Assembly: GCF_004027225.2 (NCBI RefSeq)
Contig: NC_044288.2
Span: 21,400,744 to 21,464,743 of the forward strand
DNA from: Strigops habroptila
Taxonomy: Eukaryota > Chordata > Aves > Psittaciformes > Psittacidae
Direction of reading: 5' to 3'
Length of the DNA stretch: 64,000 nt
Notes under the pieces: generated by a model
What the model saw: only the letters and a program-made list of their open reading frames with translations
Database searches by the model: none
Told to the model about the DNA's origin: nothing
Part shown: positions 12,721 to 26,439 of the stretch, piece by piece
Layout: each line of letters begins with the position of its first letter
Numbering within the stretch: position 1 is the stretch's first letter
Translations under genes and position numbers: made by a program

Positions 12721-15700
12721 GATAAGAAAACTCGTTCCTAGTAAAGCAGCTTGACAGTGAGCTCCTAAGAAGAAAAGACAAGTTCAGGATCAAAGAAGGA
12801 ATTGGTCACATTGAGATAATGTACGATTCATGCAGTTTTAGTAGAAGATGGGAATTCACATTTTGCTGAAAGCAGCATATTATGCCTCTAGGGCTAGTTG
12901 ACCAAAAGATATTAGGAGTAGGCTGATACATTTAATTTGATGAAACTGAGTAACTAAAATTTAATTTACACTTTATCTTTTTATTTCATATATTTCATTT
13001 CAGAGCCAGTTTTTTCCTTTTGCAATCTTTTCATGCTGTATATACCCTAATCATTAACTTCCTAATTTAACAAGATGCAGTAGAGTGTCAAATCACTTTT
13101 ATGTCCACAGTTTCCCTCTGTGATATTTGTTACCACTCTGAAAAATTCTGTCAGATTTGATAAGAATAATCCCCCATGTGTGAATCCCACTGAGTCAAAC
13201 TCTCCTTAATTAAATCATAACAGTCCAGCTGGCCTGCTCCGTCTTGGCTTAGTGGTGTCCTCTGTTACCCTTCCTGCATTCTTTTTTATTCTTACATTTT
13301 CCTTAGTATAAAAGACAGGTGTTACAACTGAATATTTCTAAATATTTCCTTGCTTCCAGAAGCATACTGAATACATATGCTAATATTACCCCAGTTCTTT
13401 TGGTATTTGCCTCGGGATTCTGCAAAGGAGGCTTTCCCATTTTGCACAGTTCCTTAATCTTCCAATGCTCTAATTTTTTCCTTTTATTCTTTTTTTTCTC
13501 CATTCTTTCTTTTTAAGTAGCAGATCTGGCAAAATACCAGTTTCCTTCAGTGGGTTTTGTTTTCTAAAATAAGAGCATCTGTTCCTGGCAAAAGTGGCTT
13601 GTTTTAATGACTGCATGTTTTTTAGTAATTCCCATGGCTATTCTTGTTTCTCATTACACTGCTGTCAGTTGTGCTGATATTGTAGTTACTGCTGAACAGT
13701 CAGGCCTCTTGGTCAAAAGCATTGCAGTCTGGTCAAAACCAAACTTCTTCAAAAATATTTTATACTTGCTGATGATAAAAATAAGGCAGTAGTGCAAACT
13801 TCCTTTTGCATTATGATAACCATTTAACATGTGACACATATAATGCAAGGTGAAACTATAAGACAGATCAAACTTCATAATTCTTTCCTTACATTTGTAC
13901 AGCTGGATAAATCAAAAGCTGAGGCTAAACCTGGAATTTTTATATTAGGAATGCTCATCTGGTTCAGTAACTGCAACACATCCTCTTAAATTTTAGGTAC
14001 TTCCCTGTAAACTTCATATTTTTCTAATACAATTTGCAGTTAGAGAAAAGGTATTAGAAGGCAAATGATCGAGTAGGTCAAGAAGATTGATTGTTCTCTT
14101 GCATGATCTCTATTTCTCAGTTTTACTCCAGAATATTCACAAAAAATTCCACTATAATCAATTTTAGAATGTGCTTTTGTATGGACATTATGTTTGGACT
14201 TGCAGGGATCTATATGTAAATAAACCCCAACAGTTTCTTAGCATTCAATTTACATCTTCCCCTCGGTCGTTTTGTGCACACGCTTAATTTTGTGTCCCTG
14301 TCCTTCTGCTATTTCTTGCTTCGTTGTTGATACACTTTTGATTTTTGTAGACTTATATCTCACCTCGTCATCTGTTTCTCCCTAAGCTATATATTTTTAA
14401 CTCTCTTTCCTCACATTTAATTTCCTTCAGCCCTTTTATCAGTTGTTAATATTTTTTTGAATTGGCTAAGTTTATGAAGATGTTGCACTTGAGCTATCCT
14501 GTGTGATGTAGCCATCCATTTATTATAAAACGGATATTATAGAAACAGAGAGAATACAAACTAGTCAGATTTCCAGATGAGTCTAGGAACTGTAGTTAAT
14601 TAAAAATATTACAAAAACTTCATGCCTGCTGCTTAGAAAATATGAAGCTTACTAGAAGTTCATGGTACTTAAAAAGAGTACAGAGTTGCAGGCTTGTAGT
14701 TGAACTTCTTGTCTTTTTAATTTATAGTGGATTGTATAACGAAATATATGAACAAAGCAGCATCTAATGATGTAAGAATTTGACAAAGTTGACTTGCAGG
14801 GTACATTGCCTTTTAGCTTAGATTATAATAGCTAAACCCAAGGTAACAGCCTGCATGATACACCACTTATCAGGATATTTCAGAGGTGCTTCACGCAATG
14901 AACATTTACAGGACTGACATGATAAATAAGGGTGTTGCCTAAACTAGAAATAACGATTATATGAATTTTATATTACTTTGAGAAATGGTTTATGAATTTG
15001 CTTTTCCTTTGGGCTGGACAAAGCAGTAATTATTAGCAGAAGCACCTATGTTATGGTAGCAGAATTTATCCATAAACCATATTCTGGGGTTAATGCCATA
15101 TAGACCGTGGCTACAAATACAAACAAAATATGACCATTTGTCCAAACAGCTGAAATTCCAACTAGTAACTAGCAACATTTGAAGTTTGTCTATCCGTAGT
15201 GGCATGTTTCCCCCCATTTTTGTGTTATCACTTATCAAAATGCCTTTTAACAACAAATGCTTTAACTTACGGAACAGGAATAAAACAGGAATACAGATGG
15301 TGACATTACAAGTAGAACAATCCTTTCTGGCTAGTTTGTAGGAGTTGTAAATACCACCCTTGAGGAAGACCAGGTAATAAAATATTTCAGCTTGCACCGG
15401 TAACATTAAATCCTCCCTCCTGTTTCCTTTTGGTAGGATTTATGTATTTGTGGTTGTACAGCATTTCAAAGGAGCAAACTTTAATCTGTTTTGTTACCAC
15501 TCTACATCCCAGCCAGTTTTACCCACATCTCTATCACATTCCCTAGAAACTTCTACCCAACTTTATACTCCAGTGAAGCGAGAAGGACCCAGGACAGACT
15601 ATAGGTTTGCAAGGACAATCTCCTCAAAACACAAGAAAGCATCATTTCAACCCATGGGAAGTCAAGCAGGCACTGCAGAAGCCAATGTGAATGTGCAGCA

Positions 15701-16054
15701 AGGTCCTGACCGAGCTCAAATATGACCAGGATTTGCACAGTGAAAGTGGGAATGGACTGTTTGAAAGGAATGTAGAAACATGGCTTGACCATGCTGAGGT
15801 CTCATTAGTGTACCTGACACTGAGCTGGAGTGGGAACCAGTGCATGATGATGTGGCAAGAAGAAAGCTCCCAGAAGTACACTGACAACAAAAAAGAAGGC
15901 TAAGGAAAATAGGGACCCACTGCCCAGGGGAGTGGGTGGTGTAGTGACAAAGGACATGACTTTCCTATTCCAGTTAAGGCAGATTAAACTCATATTTCAC
16001 TTTAAAAGCAAAGATGTAAATGCAGAATTTCAGAATCCCGTGTTTACTGTCTGA
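12721..16054. other. Non-coding region, nothing recognised
   Basis: AT-rich sequence. The longest open frame (14990-15406, minus strand, 138 codons) has no recognisable domain and biased, low-complexity composition. No gene or RNA is supported. Confidence 0.55.
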
Positions 16055-16235
16055 CTGGCACAGGTTACACAGAGAAGCTGTGGCTGCACCGTCCCAGGCA
16101 GTGTTCAAGGCCAGGCTGGATGAGGCTTGGAGCAACTTGGTCTAATGGAAGATGTCCCTGCCCCTGGCAAGGGCTTGGAACTAGATGAACTTTGAGGTCC
16201 CTTCCAACCCAAATGATTATATGATTCTATGACTG
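16055..16235 (+). mobile_element. CR1 LINE 3' end, short copy
   Basis: A 5'-truncated CR1: 'cagagaagctgtggctgcaccgtcccaggcagtgttcaaggccaggctgga', then 'ggaactagatgaactttgaggtcccttccaaccc', then a partly decayed ATTCTATG tail ending near 16233. The orientation is plus. It is younger-looking than the relic at 7.9 kb. Confidence 0.85.
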
Positions 16236-19200
16236 AGCTCAGATCAAACATGTTCCTAATATAAGCAGGATGTATGTTTTCTATTGCCAAGGAACACCAT
16301 TTCTGGTGGAAGTCAGACTGTTTGCACTGTCTGGTGAATAGGTGCAACAGGGAAGATAATAAAACACATCACATTGTTTTTATCTTCTGAAAGATCATAA
16401 ATTGAGAATATACAATGGCAGACAGGGGAGGAGCTGGGTACAGCCATTACAAAGGCCTGCATCTGGCCCCACAGATGCATCTTCATTAACGTCTCAGTTC
16501 ATATTTGTGTTGTGGAACAGGCAGAGCAGAGCTGACTCTACAGATCTCAAGGGGAATATATGCATATATATAAGCAGAACCAAATATAGCTAGGGGATCG
16601 GCAAGATGTCTACTCTTCAGAAGACAACCGGAATTGAAAAGAGGTATTTACAAAATGACAAAAACAAACAAACAAAAAAAAAAAAAGCCAACTTATTCTG
16701 CTTAATACACATGTATGCAGTCCCTGAAGGATAGCCCAGAGATCAGTCTGTCATTTGAAAGAATCCTGTGGGAAATGGACTCACAGGAAGCAACATCTGA
16801 TGCTCACAGCTGTTTTGACCAGAAGGAAAGGGACTTGTGTGTGTTTCCAAAGGTACAGAGTTTGAACTTTGTTTTATCTTTCTTGTTTCAGTAATGTCTG
16901 TGAAAATCTCTAGTTCTCTTTATCTTTAGGAGGGGCACAAAGAAGAGTAAAAGCTGAATTTGGTTCATTCTATTGTTCAAAAGTGTAATTCCTGGAGAAT
17001 CTGAGTGTTAATTGAAAGATTAGATTATTTTGAAAGCTAATAGTTAGGAAAGCTAATAGATTAGGAATCAAATGTGGAGAGACTAAATACAGAGGACATG
17101 ATCTTTGACCTGGAGCATGTTAGATACTGATGAATATATTTTGCAGATGCAGGATGAATTTTGTGATCAACTAACGTGCTCTGTGCATGCCATACGCTGC
17201 TTATTTGTATTCACTGCTTCCTGCAACAGGACTGCTGAGTTGTTACAGAATTACAAACTCTCTTTAGGCAGAAAGACCCTGCCTATTGACATGAAGGTAT
17301 CAAATGACAGGTAATACACCATATGCCTTGGCCATTTCCTTTTGCTGTTATAAATTGTGCTTGATTCTGTATTTTCATTCCTTTAAACTTCTGAATCCTA
17401 ACAGGGACATGTCATATGTCCTTGCTAGGTTAAAGAGCCATATAATAGATAGCTGTTCATCAGAGTCTGATCAAACCACCTATAATTTCACAATAGTATG
17501 TTGGAGACTGGAGTTCTTTCAGTCTCTGTGTCTTGTTCTCTAGACCGGTTATCACTCTCACTGTCCCTCAGTGAACTACCAACAGTTTTGAAGTGCACAC
17601 ATGGAGAAAACAATGTTTTTCTATCAAAGAAATGCTGTATTTTCATCTAGTGTTCATCTGTAATAATGCATGTGTTGTGTTAGCTTTCCCAGTGGTGTTC
17701 AAGACATTGCCTACAGAAATTTTCAATCTCTCCACAGCCAACATTTTCTGAAGCACTGTCTAGAGGCAGGACTCTGCATATGATTCTTTGGTCCTGCAGG
17801 AATAACATTGCGTTTTATTATATTAAAAAGTGCCTTGGTGTGCCATAGCAAGCATTCCACAACTCTGTGAACTGCTCATTGGCTTTCTTGTTTATCAATA
17901 TTTACATAATCTGAAAACTTTGCAAGAACAAATGTATGTTTACACTATCATATCTCTATATCATTGTAAAAGATTATATAAAAGCACAAAAGAAAGTCTT
18001 TATAGGACATTACTAGTCTAATTGCAATTATTTGATGCACCCACATTAATTGCAGTGAGACTATCAACTTGAAAAATTCAGTTCAATATGTGCCATTCTG
18101 ATTTTCCATAGTGCTCGTTTTTACTTTTTTATCTGAATGTTAGAAGCATAAAGCCATAAGTCTTACAAAAGTCTGATTATATATCAGCACTACAGTCTCC
18201 ATTATCATTCATATTTGTAATCTTGTCAGAGAAAGATATCAAATCTCTTTGACATAATCTGCTTTTCATTAAGCTGTTCTCTGCTCATTAGACTTGTGAT
18301 GAGAGTTTAAACTGTTGCCACACAGTGACAGGAGTATCTAGGTGGTTGTACTTTTTGCTACTTTCTAGTAGCTACTTTATTTTTTTTTTTTTTTTTTTTT
18401 TTTGTGCTACTTTCTAGTAGAAATTAAGGTAAGTAGGAATTGCTGGGTTAACTTTTTCACTTCTGCTTTCCGTTGGCTGAAAGCACTGCTTTCCCCTTGC
18501 TTGTGACTTTTGCTACGTGTTTACCCTAGTGTCCAAGTCCAATAATTGTGTTTTAGAAATAACAAGTTGATTCCTTTACTTGCTGGTTGGCAGCCAGTAC
18601 TATATGCAACAGTAACCAGAACATCCACTGATGACTGAAAGACGTAACAGAGCTCTGTTCAAGACCCATGTCTTTCTGGCACTGAAGACAAGGCCAGGTG
18701 TCTTATATGCTGCATATATATACACACGGTACATTGTGCTGTGTTGCAGCTTGAATAGCACCAGGGACCTCTACTGAAGCACTGAATGTCACTCAGTGTG
18801 CTGACTTTGATAGCAAAAGTAACAAGAAAGAAACAAACAAAAATTAGATAAATGAAGTCCTAAGGAGCTAAAGGATCTTCAGAATCTAGGAAATTACTAC
18901 CTCATTAAAAATTATATTTCCAGTTTTCCTGTAAAAGTACATAAGAAAGGTCTTCCGAATGCATTTTCTGCTCTGGTTATAGATATGCATACATTTAGGG
19001 ATGTTTACAATGTCAATTCAGAAATCTTCAGAATAGTCTCGGGATTTTGTTTCCATGGGCTAGGAAACCAGTACCTGCAGTCCTCCGAAAGGTCCTCAGT
19101 GTCTGTCACTGTTTCATTTAGTGACAAAAGAATCACTTTCCAAGCTTGATCTTATTCTTAACTATGTATAATTTCACACATTTTATTTCAGAGGCAAGTG

Positions 19201-22200
19201 CAAACATCTGTCTGGTAGGAAGGGTCTCTTCTTCCTTCCCTCCCACCCCAATTTGATGTGAAACTTCAAATGATGCATGAAGAGCTTTTGTTAGAACAGT
19301 ACTTTGGCATTTTAAAGAAATTCATTTGACCATGCATATCGAGTCTTTTTGAATATTCAAGTAAATTGGTAGGTATACCAGCTTGGGGGTTTGGGGTTGG
19401 CTTGTTTGTTTGTTTTTTTGTTTGCTCGAGGCTTTTTTGGGAAAAAGGTTTTCTGATTTCACTGTTTGCTTTCAGCTCCAGCATTTTATTCTTAGGGGAA
19501 GCTTTAGGGTTTTCATTGATTCACCTATGGTAACACAGTTCTGACAATCTCTTACATTTCCTTCTTATTTCTCTTTAGGACCCATTGCTTGTTATCTGCC
19601 TGGCATTTATAAGTGTCTTCTCTTTGCTGGACAACATTTCATTATACCTCTTAATCATCATCTTAGTACAGAGCAAAGCTCTCTTTAAAGGTCTAGAAAT
19701 TTCCTACAACAAATGCAAGATGCATTATGCGATTCATCTTCAATTCGGGGGATTCTTTGAGTAGACTGTACTTACTGGTATTGACCTTGTGACGGGGTTG
19801 TGATAGTTCATGTATCTCTGCCTAAAATTTATGTCCAGTATTATGCTAACTGCTCCCATATGCTATGTGCAGTATGTGCATTGTGGTAATGTTACAGCTA
19901 GATTTCAAACTATTGACAAACTTGACAACAGTTCGATGGCCCCTCTGAACAGCAGAAGGTAGTAGTATGTTTCAGAATCTGTTATCTGTTTCCTAAAATA
20001 ATTATCTGTTCTTGAAGACAATGTAAAGCAGAAGTTGCCTAGAAGAGGCTGCCAGGATTAATAGATCTGTATGATTATTTTGTGTTCCTCAGGATTTGTA
20101 ACTTTCTCCCTCAACTAGAAACAAGCCAATTTTGTTGTTTTGAAAGATAATGAATCGGTTTCCCAGTCTTAAAACATAGCTGCTGCTATAATCCACCTTT
20201 TATTGTTGGTACTAGGCCTCACTGGTTTTCTCCTTTTCAACACATTGGGACACACTGGATATTTCCTTGTGGAAGCTGTATTGTCAGCCAGCTGTGTCTC
20301 ACTGTTCTGAAGCTGGAGAGCATTTGAGCCATCAGTGAGACAAGGAGGAAAGCAAACAAGTTAAAATTCTCAGATTCACAGAGGCAACATCAATTGGCTT
20401 GTCTGAATGCTATGTAAATTAAAAGTATTGAAAGACTATTATCATATTTGCTTTTCTTCAATTATTCTTCTCCTGTAGTTCACCGTTAGGCAAGACTTTC
20501 TTGAAGATAATTTTTGCTGTATCCTCATGATACTGGAACTTCATTATCTGAGCAGTTCAACAGTGCAATTCGTCTTGATTTTTCTGTTATTTTGCTCATG
20601 AGGTATGTGTATGAATAAGTAAAGGTTATGTACAAAGCAAGAATCACTATACAGGTTTATTCTGTTCAGCTTAAAGTGTTTGTCAAATAGTTTCTCTGAT
20701 GTTTTTCTGTTATGTGCTTTTATTAGAAAGTGTCAATAAACAAAGAGACTGGATAGCCAGGAGTCTTGGTTTAGCTTTTTATGTAAAAGTAACTCATACT
20801 CCATCTACTGAACAACAATACAATGAACATTTCTGTGTTTCTGTTGCTGTACCAAATATATTCTGTTTTTACCCTCAGAGTAGCAAATGATTGTGTATTG
20901 GGCACAGAGTGGGGCTTTCCATATGTTCAAAAGGATACACATTTAAACTTGGTTTTGGAATTAGAAACTTCAACTTAAGGGACATGCTTTTTATTCACGC
21001 AAGCAGTCTGTATTAATTCTTCATCTCTCCAAGAGTCGCCCATGACGTTGTACCAGGTTTGGGGAAATTTTTTTGAGCATTTCTCTCTTTAGCTGCTTTA
21101 ATTAATGTATCAAGAAACAGAATGAGGTAGATGAAAGAAAATGATGATGAAGCAAAGAGATACTGATTTAGTTGTTAGCTACTGCCTGCAAATGAATATA
21201 ATGTATGTTTTGAGAGGAAGGCTAAGAATCAAGCCAGCCCCATGCCAAAGTTCCTGTCATCCAATATCCACAGGTGAGTTTGAACCCTTTTAGGCAGAGT
21301 TCAACTTTGAAACCTTAACCATAAGCTGGTATTAAAGAAAAAGGGAATCATACAGTATTCCTTTCCATTTTAGAGTTTTAAAAGAAAGCACTGTACTCTT
21401 CCTAGCAGCACCGCAGTTTGCATAGGCTCTGCACAAAGTCTGTCCTTTTAAACGCCAAGTGAACCAAATCCCTTTGGGAAGACAGACGTGGGATCACAAA
21501 CTTCTGAATCCCATGTGGGCGCTCAAAGGAAAACCCAAGGTGCTTGGTAATGTCAGGACACATCTGCACATGCAGAGGCAGAATATTGTGGGCTTACAGA
21601 ACTCTAGAGGTAGAGAGCCAATGCTCCTCAGCAGTGTATCTCTGAGATCAGGAGAGAGAGCAGGGCTTTCAGGATTACACTTCAAAAACTTTGTCCTTAA
21701 TTTCCTGTTAAGTAGTCTAATCATTTGGGCCTTCAGGCCTAGTCCTAACTACACGCATAAAAACTGGTGAAGTTAAGACACATTTTCTATATATGTATTT
21801 CTTTTCAACAGTGAAAATGTTATGTACCTGCCTAATTAGACATGTACAAATTCATTTTCCTCTAACACAATACAGAACACATGGCTCATTTGCATTTCAA
21901 ATACCTTAGAGAACTTGTCTAAACTGTATAGGCCAAGTAAAATGAAATAATAAATTCATCTTCAGCAGAAATTAAATACTGTGAAGTGCTGGCACAAAAA
22001 AGTTTTGCACAAAGTATTTTTAGAAGTAAACATGAGACAAAACCTATTTTGCTTACAGCAGCGCATTACATGCTTGCCTATTGAAAATCAGATTTGCTTA
22101 CCGTGCCTTGGCTGGAACTTCTTTATAGAATACCTGCACATCGCTAATCTTATTTTAAAATCTTGGCTTAAACTTTAAAAGGTGTATTTTCTTTAGGGTA

Positions 22201-22880
22201 TTTTAATAAATCAGTAATGGACAAACCTGTGAATTTTGCTTCAAATTGAGATGTGTGATTAGGAATAGCATATATATATGAACTCCTGACAACTGTCTCT
22301 CTAAATAGGTGTCTGTATCCCCCTTTCTTTGTCTTCTGTAAAGACTAAAACACAAGACAAGCATGTAGTAATGAATTTGGACACTATTCTTTGAGCATAT
22401 TTAAAGTTATATGAATATATTTGGTATTGGAGATACACTGGCCTGACAGGGAAGTTAAATCCTTCAGCCCTGGTGTCTCCTCCAGCAATCCCTGATTCCC
22501 GGGGTTTAAGCTGGCTGCTGTCCTCACTTGCCCTGTACTCCCAGTGCTGGGCGAAACCAGTGCACTGCTCAATACTACTGCAATTTCATTTTTGATTTGT
22601 GTGAAGGATAGAAAGCCAGCGCTAGGAACCCCAAGGGATAAACCGATCGCCATGGCTGCTCCATGACCTATATCCCTTCCCAAACCCAGCTCAGTCCAGA
22701 TTGCCGCGTTCAACTCACAATCTCACCACCTCACTAATGACCTCTTAACTCCCCCTTCCCTCCAGCCGTCTGCTTTGAGTCTAAAACTCTCTTGATCTGA
22801 GCTTGTTTCCCTGGGCCTGAGCGTGTGCTCCTTTCCCCAGTGCACTGAGAAGCACAACGGGAGCCAGCTCCCCAGGATGC
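16236..22880. other. Non-coding region with simple repeats only
   Basis: AT-rich, no gene supported. It includes an A-rich tract at about 16655-16687 and a T24 tract at 18380-18403 that is flanked by a perfect 15-bp direct repeat (described separately). Open frames do not exceed 110 codons and resemble nothing I know. Confidence 0.55.
18357..18420. repeat. T24 tract between 15-bp direct repeats
   Basis: GCTACTTTCTAGTAG occurs at 18357-18371 and again, identically, at 18406-18420. Between the copies is a short 'ctactttat' followed by a 24-base T run. This is what a tiny poly(A)-tailed retroinsertion on the minus strand with a target-site duplication would leave. Replication slippage around a duplicated segment is the alternative. 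Confidence 0.6.
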
Positions 22881-22883
22881 TGA

Positions 22884-22981
22884 TGGGGATGGATGGATGG
22901 ATAGATAGACAGACAGACAAACAGACAAATAACGGATGGGTGGGTAGGTAAATAGGTGGATAGATAAATGGATAGGTAGAC

Positions 22982-23040
<59 letters not shown>
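22884..23040. repeat. Compound GGAT/GATA/CAGA microsatellite
   Basis: Tetranucleotide repeats run from GGAT units through CAGA and imperfect GATA/GGTA variants into a pure TAGA tract of about 13 units (22982-23034). The repeat creates a spurious open minus-strand frame reading as LSIY repeats. The pure tract is likely to vary in length between individuals. Confidence 0.95.
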
Positions 23041-23310
23041 GACCTGCCTCTCTCGGGGGCCTGTCCCTTGCCCAGCCGAGCCCGGGGAGCTGCCTGGCGG
23101 TTTCCAAGCCGGTTCCTGCGGCTCCTTCCCGTGGCTGGCGGAGCCGCCGTTGGTCTGTTTCCGTGGCGGCGGCTGCCCTCAGCTGGCGCGGAGCAGGGAT
23201 TGCCACAGCGGTTCCGCGCCCACTGCTCCCCCTTCCTACCTAGGCAGAGCTCTGAGCAGGGGCCGACTTGCTGCTGGACAAAACAACTGCGTTGAAGTGA
23301 TCCCAAGTGG
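23041..23310. promoter_or_regulatory. Orphan CpG-rich block
   Basis: After the microsatellite the base composition jumps to GC-rich sequence with frequent CpG (for example within 23090-23215), in sharp contrast to both flanks. No protocadherin or other coding exon follows within 3 kb in either direction. It could be the CpG island of a transcript whose exons lie outside this stretch, of a non-coding RNA, or of a lost gene. Only composition supports a regulatory role. Confidence 0.35.
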
Positions 23311-23399
23311 TGCCCCAGCCTCGTCACCTTGTTGGTTGGGCTTGAGCAGATAATATTTTCATATGTGACAGTGCTCATTGACCGTTTTCTAATAGCCCT

Positions 23400-23576
23400 C
23401 CCCACCACTGATCCTTCTTTTCCCTTCTTTCTTTCCCCTTCTTTCCCCTTTTCCTTCATAGTTTTTTCCTGTTTGGTTTTTTTCCACCGTTCAGGTTTTG
23501 TTTGGTTTTTTTCCCTGTTTGGTTTGCTTCCTTCCCTCTTTTCTGCCACCACCACCCCCACCCCCCACCCCCCCAA
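23400..23576. repeat. Polypyrimidine tract ending in C-runs
   Basis: Sequence made almost only of C and T (CTTTC-rich from about 23400) ends in 'ccaccaccaccccca' and further runs of six and seven C at about 23547-23574. The minus strand is therefore a chain of G-runs separated by single T, a G-quadruplex candidate. Confidence 0.7.
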
Positions 23577-26439
23577 TTTATGAACCCAGCAGTAGAAGAA
23601 TCTTGGCATCAGAGATGTGCTGTACCTGTCCAGGTATAAACTCTTCGGAAAGTAAATTACCTGTCATGCACCTTCAGCAGTACCTGTGAAATACATTGCT
23701 TTCATGTCTATTTACTTTATAATTATTCACTAGGAACTCTGTGTGTGCATCTACTTTTAAGCTGCTGTTCAGTTCTTCTTAGCAAGCATGTCCAGTCTGT
23801 TAGTAAATGTGATACTGATATGAGCATACGCCTGTTGCCTAAACAGTGATCAAATCCTTTCTGGATTTCTCCTCACAGGATGAATGTTTTCTGTCCTAAG
23901 TCTCCTGTCTTTCAGAGTACCTACATGTAGCTCGTCAGCAGTACCAAGCATGTCAAAACATCATTTGATGGAAAGATGCATTTCCACAGCTCAGCTTTGA
24001 CAAGATAAAACAGGTAAACAAAAAATAAAATAGTCAAGATACAAAGGTATGTTAGGATACTGAGAGCCTAGAATTCCCCACATTGTTTAAAAGATGCCCC
24101 AGGAATTTCACTGGTCACCCCGTATTTCTGGAAATGGTTTAGCTGTGTCAGAGACACAAGGGTCATTCTGTGATCCCACAGGGTTCCTGGTCTGAAGTTG
24201 CTCCTGAAATGTGAGAGGAAGGGATCTGCAGCTGAGGGCAGAGGATGTTAAAAAAAAAAAGCCTTTGCTCTCCCAAGTACCCTCCCATAACAGGACATCT
24301 CTGCAACTTCTGTGAAGCATAGGCCAGATTTCTCATGCTGGGGTTATACACCCCTTACCATTTAGGTGGATTTGGCTTATGAACAGTGCTGTCCAGTTAG
24401 TTAACCACTGGACTGGTCACTGTGCCTTCAGAGCACTAAGAATGAAGTGGGGGGTGATCCGTTCATCTTGACCTATTCCTCTGTTCACCTATGACATGAG
24501 TAAACATGACAACACCCTTGATCTCTTTGATTCCTGTGAAAACCTCAGTTCAGAAGCTCTGTTTTCCTTCCAGGCAGTGATCTTGCTGGCTGTGAAGTTG
24601 TGCTTGAATCAATTCTCCATTGATCTCCCCATAAGGTAGCACTGGGCCAGGTGTTTCCACCTTCTCGATATGTTCATGCCATCCAAGGGTTACAGGATTG
24701 AGAACTTAGTTTGAAGATGGGCCAAGCCTGACCTCAGAAGACAGGAAGTAGGGCACTGATGCTTGCTTTCTCTGGGCACTTCATCCTGTTAAACTGTCCG
24801 AGGTAGTAGGGTTCTTTCTCGGTTTGCTGCTACCTTCTGATAATTTTATTGCTCCAAGTTGAAAGAGAGTCATTTTGAGGGAGAAATATGGAAAAGAGGA
24901 AATGTAGGTCCTAAACCAGACACCAAGAATGGGGGAGGAACAGGCACATGCTTGAAGAACTTTATCTCCACCTTTCTTCCTCTTAGCTTCCTCTCCTGCC
25001 TAAGTGTTCCATTTCTTCCTTCTTTATGTCTATTTTGGCTCCTTTTTGATACATGCTTTGACTTCAAACTGCATCTACTGCCCTTTTCACTCTGGCCGAT
25101 GGGACCCCACTTTCCATTTACTAAAGCCCATTTTGATTCTTTTCTTACAGATGCTACACCAAACAAGCTCATCCTAAGTTGCCTTGAGGATGGATCCTAC
25201 ATGTCCTTACCCTCGCTGATCATCCTTGTCAACTAAACAGCATGCTTGTCCTCTCTTGGCCTCTCTGGCATAGCATTTTTTTCCTCCCCTAACAATTGCT
25301 ATCTCTCCTTCTTCTCTTCCTTTCTCTCCTTCCCTTTCAAATCTGCTTCCTAGCTGAATCTCTGTTTCTCTCCTCAGGTGACCAGCCAGATTTTCAACAT
25401 TAGCCTGTGCAAGGCCAACCTTTCCCTGTATCCTTTCTTTCCTGGCCTGTCCATTGAAGACCAAATGTGCTATTTCTGTGCTCAGAACAGCATACAGTCT
25501 GTCTGTTTCTCACTTTCTTGTTTTATCACTCGACCATTTTCCTTAAACCACTTCTAATCATTATCTTCAGGTAGCCAATTGTAGAAACTTTTTTTCACAA
25601 GGTGAAAGTTTCTTGCCCTTATGCATGAAATGCCTGTGTGGCACTTCTGACCCTGAAGTCTCTTTTTCAAGGCTACCCAAATGCCACTGAGAAAATCATC
25701 TTATTCTCTGTTACTTCATGAAAAGCACACAGAAAGCAAAGATTATACACACAGTGAACTTGAATTGCCCGACAACCTTGTGCTGCTTGACTGTTCTTGG
25801 TGTGACTTTCCAATGGAATCTATCTCCTACTCAACTGAAACAGCCACTGCAGGGAACTGGGAAAGGAGTCTCAGAGAAATTGGACACAAGATCATGAAAA
25901 TAAAAAGGTTGGTAGATGACATTTTCCCCCACAAAATACATCATCTTAGAGCTAGAAATTAAAATGTTCTTTATGGGTCATTTGAGAGCTCATAACACAA
26001 GAAAAAACATGGTTCTAGGGATTTATGCAGAAAATTGCTGCATATTTGACCTAGGAGTGAGGTTGACGATGAAAAAATTGTATCCCACTAAACACAAAGT
26101 TTATGAAGATGAGATGGTTTCAAAAGGCATTTGTAGTAGCAAAGTGTTGAAGCTGAGAGGATTTATTTTTAAATGAGAGATACTGAGAATGTCATGTCTA
26201 GAGAGAAGAGAGTAAGAATTCATTGTCTGCAGAAGATGTAGGATGGAAAAGGTTTGGGTAGACATCTGGCAGGTATCTTCTGTCCAGCATTATTTTTGGA
26301 GACTGGAGAGTGCCGAATGGCATATGAATTCACTCAGACTTTTGAAGCAGGGAATTTCCCTTTATTTGTCAAATGTGGAAGGTATGCAGAGGAGATTTTA
26401 CAGCGGACAACCTCAGAAAGTGATGTTAGTAGAAAGGAA
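23577..26439. other. Non-coding region, nothing recognised
   Basis: Mixed-composition DNA with short open frames only (the longest is 125 codons at 24859-25236). I recognise no exon, RNA gene or transposon here. Its right end adjoins a decayed protocadherin fragment. Confidence 0.5.

Noticed and set aside
22734-23609. 291-codon minus-strand open frame
   Set aside because: It runs through the GATA microsatellite (LSIY repeats), the polypyrimidine tract and the CpG block. Openness is a product of composition; there is no domain.
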